Source: Lachnospiraceae bacterium (GTDB lineage Bacteria > Bacillota > Clostridia > Lachnospirales > Lachnospiraceae). Taken from it: a stretch of DNA of 64,000 nt. The stretch covers positions 1 to 64,000 of the forward strand of contig JAAWCE010000002.1 of assembly GCA_022793065.1 (NCBI GenBank), in the 5' to 3' direction. Positions 26,347 through 35,747 of this stretch are shown here, piece by piece; position 1 is the first letter of the stretch, and each line of letters opens with the position of its first letter. Both the position numbers and the translations under genes were made by a program. The notes beneath the pieces are model-generated. The model was not told the DNA's origin. It searched no databases and worked only from the letters and a program-made list of their open reading frames with translations.

Positions 26347-27117
26347 ATGAAGCAAAAGCAAAATGCAGTGGTACTTTCACAAAAGAAAATAGCAACAGAT
26401 ATTTATGATATGTGGATTGAGACATCTCTGGCGGCAGAAGTTAAGCCGGGGCAGTTTGTATGTATCTATCCCAAGGATAAGAGTACTCTTCTGCCTCGTC
26501 CAATCAGTATATGTGAGGCAGATGCCCAAAAAGGTGCACTGCGTGTCGTATACCGTGCTGCCGGTGCCGGAACCAGGGAATTTGCCGGTTATGGAGAAGG
26601 GGATTCCGTTTCTGTATTGGGAACTTTGGGGAATGGATTTCCTGTAGAAGAGGGAAGGGGAAAGAGAATATTTCTCATAGGCGGCGGTATTGGAATTCCG
26701 CCGCTGCTAGAGCTGGCAAAGAGATTGGAGGGAGTGAAGCGAGCGGTATTGGGCTATCGAAATCAGGAGCTTTTTTTACGGGAGGATTTGGAAACCTATG
26801 CTGCGACTTATGTGGCTACGGAGGATGGGAGTATGGGAAGTAAGGGAAATGTAATGGATGCCATAGGGGACAATGCCCTGGAAGCAGATATTATCTACGC
26901 TTGCGGCCCTATGCCCATGCTGCGTGCTGTAAAAGCGTATGGGGCGGAGCATCATATCAAAACCTATATTTCACTGGAAGAACGGATGGCGTGCGGTGTG
27001 GGAGCCTGTTTGGGATGTGTGGCCAAAACAAAGGAAATAGATCATCATTCCCATGTGCATAATGCCCGCATTTGTACGGATGGACCGGTATTTGATGCGG
27101 ATGTGGTGGATATTTGA
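26347..27117 (+). CDS. pyrK: Dihydroorotate dehydrogenase electron-transfer subunit
   Basis: A 256-residue flavo-iron-sulfur protein that passes electrons from the PyrD FMN to NAD+. FAD-binding RPISICEAD (about 43-51), NAD-binding GGGIGIPPLLELA and a C-terminal [2Fe-2S] cysteine set (CGVGACLGC ... CTDGPVF) are present. The frame is open from a GTG at 26305; the ATG at 26347 after AAAGGGCGG gives the usual family length, so it is preferred. It partners the PyrD encoded 50 bases downstream. Confidence 0.93.
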   Translation: MKQKQNAVVLSQKKIATDIYDMWIETSLAAEVKPGQFVCIYPKDKSTLLPRPISICEADAQKGALRVVYRAAGAGTREFAGYGEGDSVSVLGTLGNGFPVEEGRGKRIFLIGGGIGIPPLLELAKRLEGVKRAVLGYRNQELFLREDLETYAATYVATEDGSMGSKGNVMDAIGDNALEADIIYACGPMPMLRAVKAYGAEHHIKTYISLEERMACGVGACLGCVAKTKEIDHHSHVHNARICTDGPVFDADVVDI

Positions 27118-27167
27118 TAAGTAATATTTATAACAATTGAGGAACGGCATTGGAATAGGAGGCGGAG

Positions 27168-28073
27168 ATGAACACAGAAGTGACATTAGCAGGCATAAAA
27201 TTGAAAAATCCCGTTATGACGGCATCGGGTACTTTTGGTTCAGGGATGGAGTATGGGGAATTTGTAGATTTAAATCGATTGGGAGCGGTGGTGACAAAGG
27301 GAGTTGCCAATGTGCCGTGGCAGGGAAATCCCACCCCAAGGGTGGCGGAAGTCTATGGAGGTATGCTCAATGCCATAGGGCTGCAGAATCCGGGTATTGA
27401 TGTATTTATGGAGAGAGATATTCCTTTTTTGAAGCAATATGATACTAAAATGATTGTCAATGTCTGTGGTAAGACCGTGGAAGATTATATAGAGGTGGTA
27501 GAGCGCCTGGGAGAAGAGCCGGCGGTATCCATGCTGGAGATCAATGTATCCTGTCCTAATGTAAAGGAAGGAGCCATTGCTTTTGGACAGGAAGCTCATG
27601 CGCTGTACGGGATTACCAATGAAATTAAGAAACATGCAAAACAGCCTGTGATGATGAAATTAAGTCCGAATGTAACTGATATTACAGAGATGGCAAGGGC
27701 GGCTGAGGCTGGGGGATGCGATGCTATTTCTTTGATTAATACCATTACCGGTATGAAAATAGATATCCATAAGAAGCGGTTTGTGCTTGCGAACAAGACA
27801 GGGGGAATGAGCGGTCCGGCCATAAAACCTATAGCGGTGCGCATGGTGTATCAGGCAGCACATGCGGTTAAAGTGCCCATAGTGGGTATGGGCGGCATTG
27901 CCACCGGTGAAGACGCCATTGAATTCTTATTGGCCGGAGCTACGGCGGTCAGTATCGGCGCAATGAATTTTGTGAATCCCTATGCGACCATTGAAGTGAT
28001 AGAGGGGATAGAAAAGTATATGAGGGATTATCAGGTAGAAAATGTCTCGGAGCTAATAGGGGCGGTGGAATAA
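27168..28073 (+). CDS. pyrD: Dihydroorotate dehydrogenase catalytic subunit (class 1B)
   Basis: A 301-residue FMN enzyme that oxidises dihydroorotate to orotate. C129 in NVSCPNVKEG is the class 1 catalytic base. NPVMTASGTFGSG, MMKLSPNVTDI and GMGGIATGEDAIEFLLAGA (phosphate binding) mark the barrel. Together with PyrK it forms the NAD+-dependent heterotetramer typical of Firmicutes. The start has a GGAGG-type SD. pyrE and pyrF are not in the window. Confidence 0.95.
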   Translation: MNTEVTLAGIKLKNPVMTASGTFGSGMEYGEFVDLNRLGAVVTKGVANVPWQGNPTPRVAEVYGGMLNAIGLQNPGIDVFMERDIPFLKQYDTKMIVNVCGKTVEDYIEVVERLGEEPAVSMLEINVSCPNVKEGAIAFGQEAHALYGITNEIKKHAKQPVMMKLSPNVTDITEMARAAEAGGCDAISLINTITGMKIDIHKKRFVLANKTGGMSGPAIKPIAVRMVYQAAHAVKVPIVGMGGIATGEDAIEFLLAGATAVSIGAMNFVNPYATIEVIEGIEKYMRDYQVENVSELIGAVE

Positions 28074-28127
28074 ACAGCCCATTGGGCGCATATATATACC
28101 TATACCAGTAAAATTGGAGGTATCTAT

Positions 28128-29678
28128 GTGGAGCTGTTAAAAAGAAATATACATATGGACCGTATTCGTGTTCAGGCTGTCACGCAGTTTACATTGGAAG
28201 ACGATGTAAATCTGCCGGAAAACAAACCTGATATCAGCAATTTGAACCTGGAGAAGGGGGAATTGCTTATTGATGAAATTAAACCCGCTGTGGATTCTGT
28301 CACCGTTCGCGGCAGGTTAGGTTTTGTTGTGTTATATCACACTATGGAAGAGGGCAGCAGTCTGATTTTGTTAGAAGGGAAAATGCCCTTTGAAGAAAAA
28401 ATCAATCTTCAGGGCGTGGTGCCTTCGGATACGGTGACAGTGGACGGAGAAGTGGAAGACCTTACGATCAGTATGATAAACTCTCGAAAGCTGAATATCC
28501 AATCTCTGATTACCATGACAGCGCAGGTGGAAGAGTTGTATGATGAAGAAGCGCCGGTTGCCGTTCATGGGGACGAGATGGTAGAGTACCGTCGGATGCC
28601 GGTGGATTTGGCTCAGATAGCCATTTGTAAAAACGATATTTTTCGACTGAAAGAGGAAGTGGTTCTGCCTTCTAATTATCCTAACATTTTTCAGATTCTT
28701 TGGAGCAATCTTTCCCTTGGAGATGTAGAATTTAAAGTAATGGAAGAGAAAATTACCATTTCCGGAGATATTCATCTCTTTATTTTGTATGAGGGAGAAG
28801 GGGAGGACCATCCGTGCCGCAGCTTTGAGACAACGATACCCTTTAGCGGGGTGTTGGAATGTCATGGCTGCCGTGAGGGTATGCTGCCGGATATCCGTTA
28901 TCATTTAGGGCAGCAGGAATTGGCAATTCGGCCTGATTTTGATGGTGAAGAACGAAATATTGGGCTGGAATTGGTTCTGGATATTGCCATTCGTATCTAT
29001 GAAGAAGAACGTTTGGAAATTATATCTGATATTTATGGCGTTTCCAGAGAAATCACCACCATAACTCACAGCGCACAGTTGCGTCGGCTGCTTTCTAAGG
29101 TCACAGGAAAGACAAAGGTGACGGACCGTATCCGAGTAGCCGGGGGAACAGTGCTTCAACTGCTTCACAGTGAAGCCGCTGTGGCGCTGGAACAACAAAG
29201 TACGGTGGAAAACGGTATCTTATTACAGGGGAGTCTGCAGGTGAAAGTCATGTATATTACAGGAGAGGATGAATCTCCGTATGGATGCACCCAGGCGCAG
29301 ATTCCCTATCAATATACTTTGGAGGTGCCTGAGATTGCGCCGGAAGATATGGGAAAGGTACATGCAGAGGTAGAACAGTTACAGGTTACAATGTTGGATG
29401 GAGAAGAGATGGATGTAAAGGCGGTCATTTGCTTTTCCACCGTAGTATTCAAAAATGTTCCTGTGGAATTGATCAGCCAGGTGGATGTGGCAGAGTTGGA
29501 CAGCAGTAAAATGAGCAATCTTCCGGGTATGGTAGTCTATATGGTAAAAGAAGGGGATAATCTCTGGAATATTGGTAAGAAATATTATGTTCCGGTAGAT
29601 GCCATTAGGACATTAAATGATCTTGACAGTGATGAGTTGAAAGTGGGTCAGAAATTGCTTGTAGTAAAGGGGAGCTGA
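28128..29678 (+). CDS. SipL-like SPOCS-domain protein with C-terminal LysM
   Basis: A 516-residue protein with about three SPOCS (DUF3794) beta-domains (about 40-130, 180-260, 335-440) and a LysM module at the end (MVVYMVKEGDNLWNIGKKYYVPVD, about 465-512). It starts at a GTG after TTGGAGG. In Clostridioides difficile, SipL has this design and binds SpoIVA during spore coat assembly through its LysM domain. A similar spore-coat role in the mother cell is likely. No signal peptide is evident. It follows pyrD by 54 bases, but a sporulation promoter was not identified. Confidence 0.82.
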   Translation: MELLKRNIHMDRIRVQAVTQFTLEDDVNLPENKPDISNLNLEKGELLIDEIKPAVDSVTVRGRLGFVVLYHTMEEGSSLILLEGKMPFEEKINLQGVVPSDTVTVDGEVEDLTISMINSRKLNIQSLITMTAQVEELYDEEAPVAVHGDEMVEYRRMPVDLAQIAICKNDIFRLKEEVVLPSNYPNIFQILWSNLSLGDVEFKVMEEKITISGDIHLFILYEGEGEDHPCRSFETTIPFSGVLECHGCREGMLPDIRYHLGQQELAIRPDFDGEERNIGLELVLDIAIRIYEEERLEIISDIYGVSREITTITHSAQLRRLLSKVTGKTKVTDRIRVAGGTVLQLLHSEAAVALEQQSTVENGILLQGSLQVKVMYITGEDESPYGCTQAQIPYQYTLEVPEIAPEDMGKVHAEVEQLQVTMLDGEEMDVKAVICFSTVVFKNVPVELISQVDVAELDSSKMSNLPGMVVYMVKEGDNLWNIGKKYYVPVDAIRTLNDLDSDELKVGQKLLVVKGS

Positions 29679-29700
29679 CAATACAACAATATGAGATGAA

Positions 29701-29740
29701 AAAAGCTTTTGCACCATATTCGAGTGCAAAAGCTTTTTAT
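29701..29740 (+). terminator. Terminator after the SipL-like gene
   Basis: Perfect 14-base arms AAAAGCTTTTGCAC (29701-29714) and its complement (29724-29737) with a nine-base loop and a T-run. Confidence 0.85.
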
Positions 29741-29814
29741 TTCGGAAAACACTATCCTCAATTTGTACTGTTCACACAGTCTGTCATAGGGATACTGCTT
29801 TCCGATGTAATGCT

Positions 29815-30471
29815 TTATTCTGCGGAAGGGTCTGCAGCATTGGAAGCCTTTTTAGCTTCTTCGGCCATTTTGTCAAATTTCTCCATTACTGCATCATAAG
29901 TACGCTGAGAGATATCAGGAAGGTCTCCGCCCCAGGTTTTAGCAGCTTTCTTAAATCCCTTTTCGAATGCGGAGCGCATGTCTTCAATTTTATCAGGGTC
30001 TCCGCCTGTTAAAGCGTTGGCAAAATCAATGATTCTGTCAGAAGTCTGCTTTACACCCCAATAACCATCTTCAGCAATATCAGCCTGGGCCTGCATCTTT
30101 GTAGCCGGATCCACCGTATAATTACCGCTTCTTAAGAACGACCAGATGTCATTTGCCTTGCCGTAGGTATCAGCCTGGCCAGCCATCATTTTCTCAACCA
30201 GACTGCGCAACTGTGCAGTACGCGCGTCTGCATCTGCCTGCATTTTTTTGATCAGATTGGTGTCAGGCGTATAGGTTTTCTTAACGGTAGAAGCCCCTGT
30301 AGAAGGTTCATATACAACGCCCTTGTCCGGTGTGGTACCGGAAGTATTTTCTGTTTTGGTGCTTTCAGCGCTGGTATTTTCCGTTTTGACAGTATCGGTT
30401 TTTACACTTTCTGTTGAAGAATAGCTGTAGGCAGCCGCCGCCTGTGTTGATGTAACTCCATTTACACTCAT
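29815..30471 (-). CDS. Uncharacterised protein, possibly motility-associated
   Basis: A 218-residue protein starting MSVNGVTSTQAAAAYSY at 30471, where AAGGAGGAAAC gives an ideal SD; the longer open frame to 30630 has no SD. The N-terminal 70 residues are a Ser/Thr/Glu/Lys-rich low-complexity linker with repeated 'KTENTS' units. The rest is helical, with QADIAEDGYWGVKQTSDRI and a C-terminal GGDLPDISQRTYDAVMEKFD. There is no signal peptide and no cysteine. I do not recognise a characterised family. A sigma-28-like element lies upstream, hinting at co-regulation with flagellar genes. Leader bases 30570-30600 fold into a hairpin. Confidence 0.7.
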   Translation of the reverse strand: MSVNGVTSTQAAAAYSYSSTESVKTDTVKTENTSAESTKTENTSGTTPDKGVVYEPSTGASTVKKTYTPDTNLIKKMQADADARTAQLRSLVEKMMAGQADTYGKANDIWSFLRSGNYTVDPATKMQAQADIAEDGYWGVKQTSDRIIDFANALTGGDPDKIEDMRSAFEKGFKKAAKTWGGDLPDISQRTYDAVMEKFDKMAEEAKKASNAADPSAE

Positions 30472-30647
30472 AGTTTCCTCCTTCTGACGGATTTCCGTCG
30501 AATCTGCCCGTAGAATCTGTAAAGTTGTATTCAGATCTGCTGCCGTTGGATATCTTAAATAATATCTAAGCATGGAACGACTCTTTATGAGAGTAGTTCG
30601 GCCGGTCAGACAGGTGAACGGGCGCATCATCCATGATTATATAAAGT

Positions 30648-30675
30648 ATTTCGGCATATGGAGATGAAATATTTA
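30648..30675 (-). promoter_or_regulatory. Weak sigma-28-like promoter candidate
   Basis: On the minus strand TAAA (30672-30675), 16 bases, GCCGAAAT (30648-30655). Compared with the flagellar promoters in this window, the spacer is one base longer and the -10 departs at two or three positions. It would leave a leader of about 170 bases. Confidence 0.35.
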
Positions 30676-30726
30676 TACCATAACATAATTTACTGGGAAT
30701 ATATGGTAATATAATTTGAAAATTTT

Positions 30727-32167
30727 TTAAGTATAAGGAAATCTGCAGCCCACTGTATAAATAGGAATTGTTTTGATTTGTTCTCCCATACCTCCACGGG
30801 TGATCTGGGCTAAATATGCTTCATCAATCAATTTTTTGCGCAGATATATATCCAAAGAATTATGCTTGTTTGATTTTGCTGCTTTTACTTCGATTCCATA
30901 TTTTATATCTTTTTTGTCCACAAGCATAAAATCCAATTCGTAATTATCATATACGGAACAACAAGGTTTGTCTCCTTTAAATAGGTTTTCTTTATATAAT
31001 CTGTAAAGTTCCGTATATACAAAATTTTCAGCTATAACCCCATCCACCGTGTCGTTTGGAATGGAAGTAAGGGAGGCGACATAACTTGCAATGCCGCAAT
31101 CCATAAAATAGAATCTGTGTTCTTGCAAAAGATCGCTTATACATCCTTGATTGTATAAATCGCAGCTTCCAATAATTTTAGAATATTTCAGCCATGATAT
31201 TGCGTCATTGATTTCTTTTCGGCTTACATGTTCTTTGGTGTCGCTGATGGTAAAGTCTGTAATATCTCGAATATCTTTGGAGGAAGTTCCCTTTTTTTCT
31301 TTTGCAATGCTGATAAATGCGCCTTTGTATACGTTGTCAAAAATGACGGCACATTTATCTGACTTAAAATAAGAAGCAGATTCTTCTGTAAATCTGGCAA
31401 TAATGTTTCTGATAACCTCATGGCAATGATAAATGCTTTTTGTCTGTAAATAAGTGCTGACCACAGCAGGATAGCCGCCTGTTTGTCTGTATATTTTATA
31501 TTTTTCCGTTAGAGCGGCGTAATCAGCGGAATCTGACTGCCCATAGAGGTCAATGTTTAGTAAAAGTTGTTCTGAATTGAAAGCTCTGCAAAATTCACGA
31601 AATGACAATGGAAGCATTTCTATTTCATACATATTACCGGCGGGCTTGAAATATTTTGAAGTTAAAGTTTTGCCCAGGTAACTTCCTGTGACTGCTATGT
31701 GGCATTTTAAATCGCTTTGCAATGCTCGGATACTATTATATATTTTGTGGCTTTCCTGAATCTCATCAATAATAATGATTGTGTCCGGTGAATTATGAAA
31801 TTCTTCAAGACGGGCTTTGCGGCAATAGTCAATCATGCCGAAAGACAAGGAATTGGATATTACAAGTTCTTCAAAGTAATGTAATGAAGTTTCATCAGCT
31901 AAATTAATATAGATGAAACGCAACATCTCTGTTAAGAGGATTAGCGTCACATATTTGTTCATATAGTCCGGCATTGATCTCTCTTTTGGAACAGGTTGGA
32001 AGATTACCTTCTAAGGGGCGTAAAATGTTATGTTTGTCCAGAATTAAATTATCAATGAAATCTACATTGTGCAGAACATCATGGTAACAGAAATAAGTGT
32101 TATCAATGATAAATCCGGCTGTCTGGTGGCTGCTGTCCGTTACTATATGCGTTGCTGTCATACTCAT
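30727..32167 (-). pseudogene. AAA ATPase (AAA_14/DUF4143 type) with P-loop deleted and frame shifted
   Basis: Two frames make one broken gene. From an ATG at 32167 (SD AGAGGAAG), 87 codons run through DVLHNVDFIDNLILD and SKREINAGLYEQICDANPLNRD before leaving register near 31920. The next frame then continues FIYINLADE, the Walker B region TIIIIDEIQES, VTGSYLGKTL, LSFREFCRAF and a DUF4143-type C-terminal domain with the nuclease-like YELDFMLVDK..IEVKAAK to 30727. Intact relatives have a GARQxGKT P-loop between NPxxRD and YxNLADE; it is absent here, so about 40-45 codons are missing. An ATG at 31974 could still produce a 415-residue P-loop-less protein. Confidence 0.7.
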
Positions 32168-32173
32168 TTGGGT

Positions 32174-32647
32174 TCACTTCCTCTCAAAAACTATGGAGAT
32201 TTCTATTTCACAATCGGAAATGGTCTGACCTTCTGCGGTCAGGCTGTAGACTGCACGGATAATCAAATTTTCATAATTTTTGGCCGGCGCGGCGTTATCC
32301 ATTGAGGACTGGGCGTGGGGCGGCAAGGCGCCCTCTACCGAATGAGTGAGAATACCTAGCCGCAGACAACCATATGGTGTGACATAATCCGTCATATGTT
32401 CTTTCCCACATTCAAAAATCATGCTTGTATGGACGGCACCGGTTCTGATCAGTTCCAATCTGTTATTATTATATTTTATTCGACTCTGTATGATAGCACT
32501 ATCGTCATCTGCGGATTCTCTATATAGAAGATACAGGCTGTGGTTTTTATAATAATATTCTCCCTTTGCGGTTGTCCGGGTGACATTTATTTCCCCTGAG
32601 CCGTCGCGCTGACGACCGATGATGGTAAGCCTTACTTGTTCTCCCAT
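32174..32647 (-). CDS. DUF1934 (YwiB-like) protein
   Basis: A 157-residue small beta-barrel protein of the DUF1934 family, which resembles calycins/lipocalins and has no established function. EYYYKNHSLYLLYRES, MIFECGKEHMTDYVTPYG and a C-terminal strand ending IEISIVFER are characteristic. The stop of murI and this start are one base apart, so the genes are co-transcribed. It is followed at once by the AAA pseudogene. Confidence 0.8.
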   Translation of the reverse strand: MGEQVRLTIIGRQRDGSGEINVTRTTAKGEYYYKNHSLYLLYRESADDDSAIIQSRIKYNNNRLELIRTGAVHTSMIFECGKEHMTDYVTPYGCLRLGILTHSVEGALPPHAQSSMDNAAPAKNYENLIIRAVYSLTAEGQTISDCEIEISIVFERK

Positions 32648-32648
32648 A

Positions 32649-33497
32649 TCAGTATTCCTCGATATTTACGGTTTTGGCGGATAGAATTCCGTATTTTATG
32701 ATGGAATTGGCAAAGCGGACAAACTTATCAGCCTTATCGCTGACATAGAACTGGTATTGATTGCTGCCAAGTTCCGGTGAAGTATCCTGCAATAAATTCA
32801 GTTCCGTGAGCATTTCCTTTAACTCCCTTGCGGTTTCGTAGGCAGGATTAACCAAAGTTACATTTTGTCCCATGATTTTGCGCAGTGTGGAACGGATGAG
32901 GGGGTAGTGCGTACAGCCTAATATCAAAGTGTCAATATTGATATCAATGAGTTCTGTCAAATATCTGCGGGAGATTTCGTCCGTGACGGGGTCCTCCAAT
33001 AATCCCTCTTCTACCAGTGGGACAAAGAGAGGACAGGCTTTGCCGTAGATTGTCACATTTTGATTCAGTTCCCTTATGTATTTGGAATAAATCCCGCTGT
33101 CTATGGTTGCTTCCGTGGCAATAACGCCAATGCGGCCGTTTGCCGTTACCTCCGCCGCTGTTTTGGCGCCCGGCCGTACCACGCCGATGATAGGGACTTC
33201 AGAATCCTGTTCCAGGGTATCCAGTGCATAAGCGCTGGCGGTATTACACGCGACCACAATGGTTTTCACCTGAAACGTTTTCAGGAAACGTACAATTTGT
33301 TCCGAATAACGGGTGACTGTATCCTGAGATTTGCTTCCGTAAGGGACACGGGCAGTATCTCCAAAATAGATGATTTTTTCTTTGGGAATCTGCCGCATAA
33401 TTTCCCGCATTACGGTAAGGCCGCCCACACCGGAATCAAATACGCCGATGGGGGCGTCTTTTTGGAGCAGTTCCCTATTTATTTTCATTCCCTTCAT
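32649..33497 (-). CDS. murI: Glutamate racemase
   Basis: A 282-residue cofactor-independent racemase that supplies D-glutamate for peptidoglycan. The two catalytic cysteines lie in VACNTASA (C84) and LGCTHYPL (near 195). GVFDSGVGGLTVM and YFGDTARVPYG form the substrate pocket. The ATG at 33497 has GGGAGA eight bases upstream; an ATG three codons later lacks spacing. Its start overlaps the end of the small upstream gene by 23 bases, indicating translational coupling. Confidence 0.95.
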   Translation of the reverse strand: MKGMKINRELLQKDAPIGVFDSGVGGLTVMREIMRQIPKEKIIYFGDTARVPYGSKSQDTVTRYSEQIVRFLKTFQVKTIVVACNTASAYALDTLEQDSEVPIIGVVRPGAKTAAEVTANGRIGVIATEATIDSGIYSKYIRELNQNVTIYGKACPLFVPLVEEGLLEDPVTDEISRRYLTELIDINIDTLILGCTHYPLIRSTLRKIMGQNVTLVNPAYETARELKEMLTELNLLQDTSPELGSNQYQFYVSDKADKFVRFANSIIKYGILSAKTVNIEEY

Positions 33498-33762
33498 GTA
33501 ATGTCTCCCAAAACGTACTCAAATTAGTCAGCAATTTGCTGCGGAAAGTGATTTTACCTTCTCCGGCACGCAACAGATCTAAGTAAAGACTCCCAGAACC
33601 ATCCCATTCCGGCCCCAAAGCTTCCGGATTACCATTTTCGTCTTCTGCAATTACTTTTATGGTGTCCGGCGTCAAAGTAAGTTCCGGATATAAAAGTCCC
33701 CACCAGCCAATGACCGCGCACATACTCACTATTATACGAAATCCAACCCATTTCTTTTTCAT
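33475..33762 (-). CDS. Small membrane-anchored or secreted protein
   Basis: A 95-residue protein starting MKKKWVGFRI, with one hydrophobic helix (residues about 6-24) that may be a signal anchor, followed by an extracellular-type region (PELTLTPDTIKVIAEDENG). The start at 33762 has GAGG ten bases upstream; the longer frame to 33783 has no SD. No cysteine lipobox. It overlaps murI and is probably its operon partner. Function unknown. Confidence 0.65.
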   Translation of the reverse strand: MKKKWVGFRIIVSMCAVIGWWGLLYPELTLTPDTIKVIAEDENGNPEALGPEWDGSGSLYLDLLRAGEGKITFRSKLLTNLSTFWETLHEGNENK

Positions 33763-33856
33763 TTCCCAATAACCTCGCTTCATTTCATGTATGGAGATTA
33801 TTGCCGAAATTGTCAGGGGTTATACAAATCAATCTGTCAAAAATATTTGGTGGTAT

Positions 33857-34546
33857 CTAGGAGGTGATTTCTCCTTTGTCCAGCCTGATTTTGCGGATAA
33901 TCGCTTTCTTTTGGTTGTCGATATGGGTTTTGGCTGCGGCTGCAGCAGTTTCCTTATCTTTGCTGACAATGCTCTGATAGATAATTCTATGCTCTTCCAC
34001 CAGGGTTTCATGCCCGCTGCTGTCTTTAATATATTCAAAACGATAACGATACATTTGCTCGGACAGATTGTGTACAAGTTGTATCAGGCGCTGGTTGCGG
34101 GTGGCCTGTACGATAATGTCGTGAAGCGCCACATCGGCCCTGGCAATACTTAGGATGTCTTTTTTGGATACACATTGCTCAAAATGGTCGCAGGCATTTT
34201 TCAGCAAGGACAGTCCGTCCTCCGTAATCCGGTCGCAGGCCAATTCTGCACAGAGGGCGTCCAATGCGCGTCTGACTTCCAGAACATCATTCATGCTTTT
34301 TTCCGTAATCTGTGCAACCTCTGCGCCCCGCCTGGGGATCATGGTGACCAGACCTTCCAGTTCCAATTTGTGTATGGCCTCTCTGACGGGGGTACGGCTT
34401 ACCCCTAATTTCTCTGCCAGACGAATTTCCATCAGTCGCTCGCCAGGCTTCAATTCTCCCGTAAGAATAGCCTGCCGCAAGGTATGGAAAGCTACATCCC
34501 GGAGCGGTAAAAATTCATTCTCATTCGTTTGTGTGGAATTTTGCAT
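33857..34546 (-). CDS. GntR-family (FadR subfamily) transcription regulator
   Basis: A 229-residue regulator. The winged helix-turn-helix lies at about residues 14-80, with LAEKLGVSRTPVREAIHKLE as recognition region. An all-helical FCD effector domain follows, with the metal-binding pattern D...H (DVALHDII), then H near the end (EEHRIIYQSI) and KTHIDNQ. FCD domains bind small organic acids. The frame extends to 34609, but GGAGGG sits correctly only for the ATG at 34546. It lies 43 bases downstream of ispE, so it is likely co-transcribed; the ligand is unknown. Confidence 0.9.
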   Translation of the reverse strand: MQNSTQTNENEFLPLRDVAFHTLRQAILTGELKPGERLMEIRLAEKLGVSRTPVREAIHKLELEGLVTMIPRRGAEVAQITEKSMNDVLEVRRALDALCAELACDRITEDGLSLLKNACDHFEQCVSKKDILSIARADVALHDIIVQATRNQRLIQLVHNLSEQMYRYRFEYIKDSSGHETLVEEHRIIYQSIVSKDKETAAAAAKTHIDNQKKAIIRKIRLDKGEITS

Positions 34547-34589
34547 AAAGTTCCCTCCGTGTGATAAGCCAAAAGTTGCTGAAAAAGAA

Positions 34590-35486
34590 TTAGGGCGTGG
34601 GGACAGCATCCATGGGAGTCTGATTGTCTGCCCGCCTAACCAGAAACACTTCTTTTGCCAGGGGACTGCTTTGGAAATGCTCCAGTGCCTTATGGGCGGC
34701 TTGTGCCTGTTTGGTGGGAAAAATTCCGAACACGGTAGGTCCGCTGCCGCTCATTAAGCTTGCCGCTGCGCCCAGGCAAAGCATTTGTTTTTTGAGATCT
34801 TCAATGACAGGATAAGCAGGGATGGTAACTGATTCCAGAACGTTTTCCATGCGGCTTAAAATACCCGACAAATTTCCGGTTTGTATTGCCTCCGTCATTC
34901 CGTCAATATCAGGATGCCGGAAGGGGCGTGCGTCAAGCTGTTCATAGACAAATTTTGTGGATACCATGATATCTGGTTTGGCCACAAGAATATAACAGTC
35001 CGGTATGGCCGGCAATGGTGTGAGACGTTCTCCAATCCCTTCCGCAAGGGCTGTGCCCCCCAGAAGACAGTAAGGTACATCCGCACCGATGGATACCGCA
35101 TATTCCGCCAGACGGGAAAGGGGTATATTCAGTCCGAACAGAATGTCAATTCCTTTTAACGCGGCGGCGGCGTCCGTACTGCCTCCGGCCATACCGGCCG
35201 CAATGGGAATATTCTTCTTAAGATGGATATGGACGCCGGATGTAATGTGATGTTTATCATACATGATTTCGGCGGCTTTGCGGATTAGATTGTTTTGATC
35301 CGTGGGAAGTAAATCGGAATCTGTGGAGATAGTGATACCGGAATCCGTTTTTTGTAAGGTCAGTTCGTCATACAGACCGATACTCTGCATAATCATTTTT
35401 ACCTGATGGTAGCCGTTGGGCATTTTATTGATTACATCCAATCCAAGATTTATTTTAGCAAATGCTTTCACATGATATTCATTCAT
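34590..35486 (-). CDS. ispE: 4-diphosphocytidyl-2-C-methyl-D-erythritol kinase
   Basis: A 298-residue GHMP-family kinase, the fourth enzyme of the non-mevalonate isoprenoid pathway. The ATP loop PIAAGMAGGSTDAAA is at 94-108, the N-terminal KINLGLDV is present and the C-terminal SGSGPTVFG motif 3 is visible. Length is normal. It follows a near-consensus promoter, and GGAGG precedes the ATG. A GntR-type regulator is encoded next. Confidence 0.95.
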   Translation of the reverse strand: MNEYHVKAFAKINLGLDVINKMPNGYHQVKMIMQSIGLYDELTLQKTDSGITISTDSDLLPTDQNNLIRKAAEIMYDKHHITSGVHIHLKKNIPIAAGMAGGSTDAAAALKGIDILFGLNIPLSRLAEYAVSIGADVPYCLLGGTALAEGIGERLTPLPAIPDCYILVAKPDIMVSTKFVYEQLDARPFRHPDIDGMTEAIQTGNLSGILSRMENVLESVTIPAYPVIEDLKKQMLCLGAAASLMSGSGPTVFGIFPTKQAQAAHKALEHFQSSPLAKEVFLVRRADNQTPMDAVPTP

Positions 35487-35543
35487 CTATATGTCGTTCA
35501 TCCTCCTGATAAGCGGCTATGGAAAAAACTTTGTTTGTACTAA

Positions 35544-35572
35544 ATTATATACAATCTGCTATGTTTCGTCAA
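35544..35572 (-). promoter_or_regulatory. Promoter of ispE-gntR
   Basis: On the minus strand TTGACG (35567-35572), 17 bases, TATAAT (35544-35549). Confidence 0.8.
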
Positions 35573-35636
35573 GCCGCAATGGTTTCCCCTGTATCCCGAA
35601 ACTACTTTGAGTGAAATGACAGCGTGAAGGTATTGC

Positions 35637-35665
35637 TTGCCACAGATTGCAGATTGTGATATATT
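35637..35665 (+). promoter_or_regulatory. Promoter of thyX
   Basis: TTGCCA (35637-35642), 17 bases, TATATT (35660-35665), divergent from the ispE promoter 65 bases away. The thyX leader would be about 75 bases. Confidence 0.65.
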
Positions 35666-35747
35666 GACCATGCGGGAAGAAAGAGATACTGTTAGATGGC
35701 GGAAGAGCATAGCGGGATTATGTTTTAGAAGAGAAAGGAAAATATTA

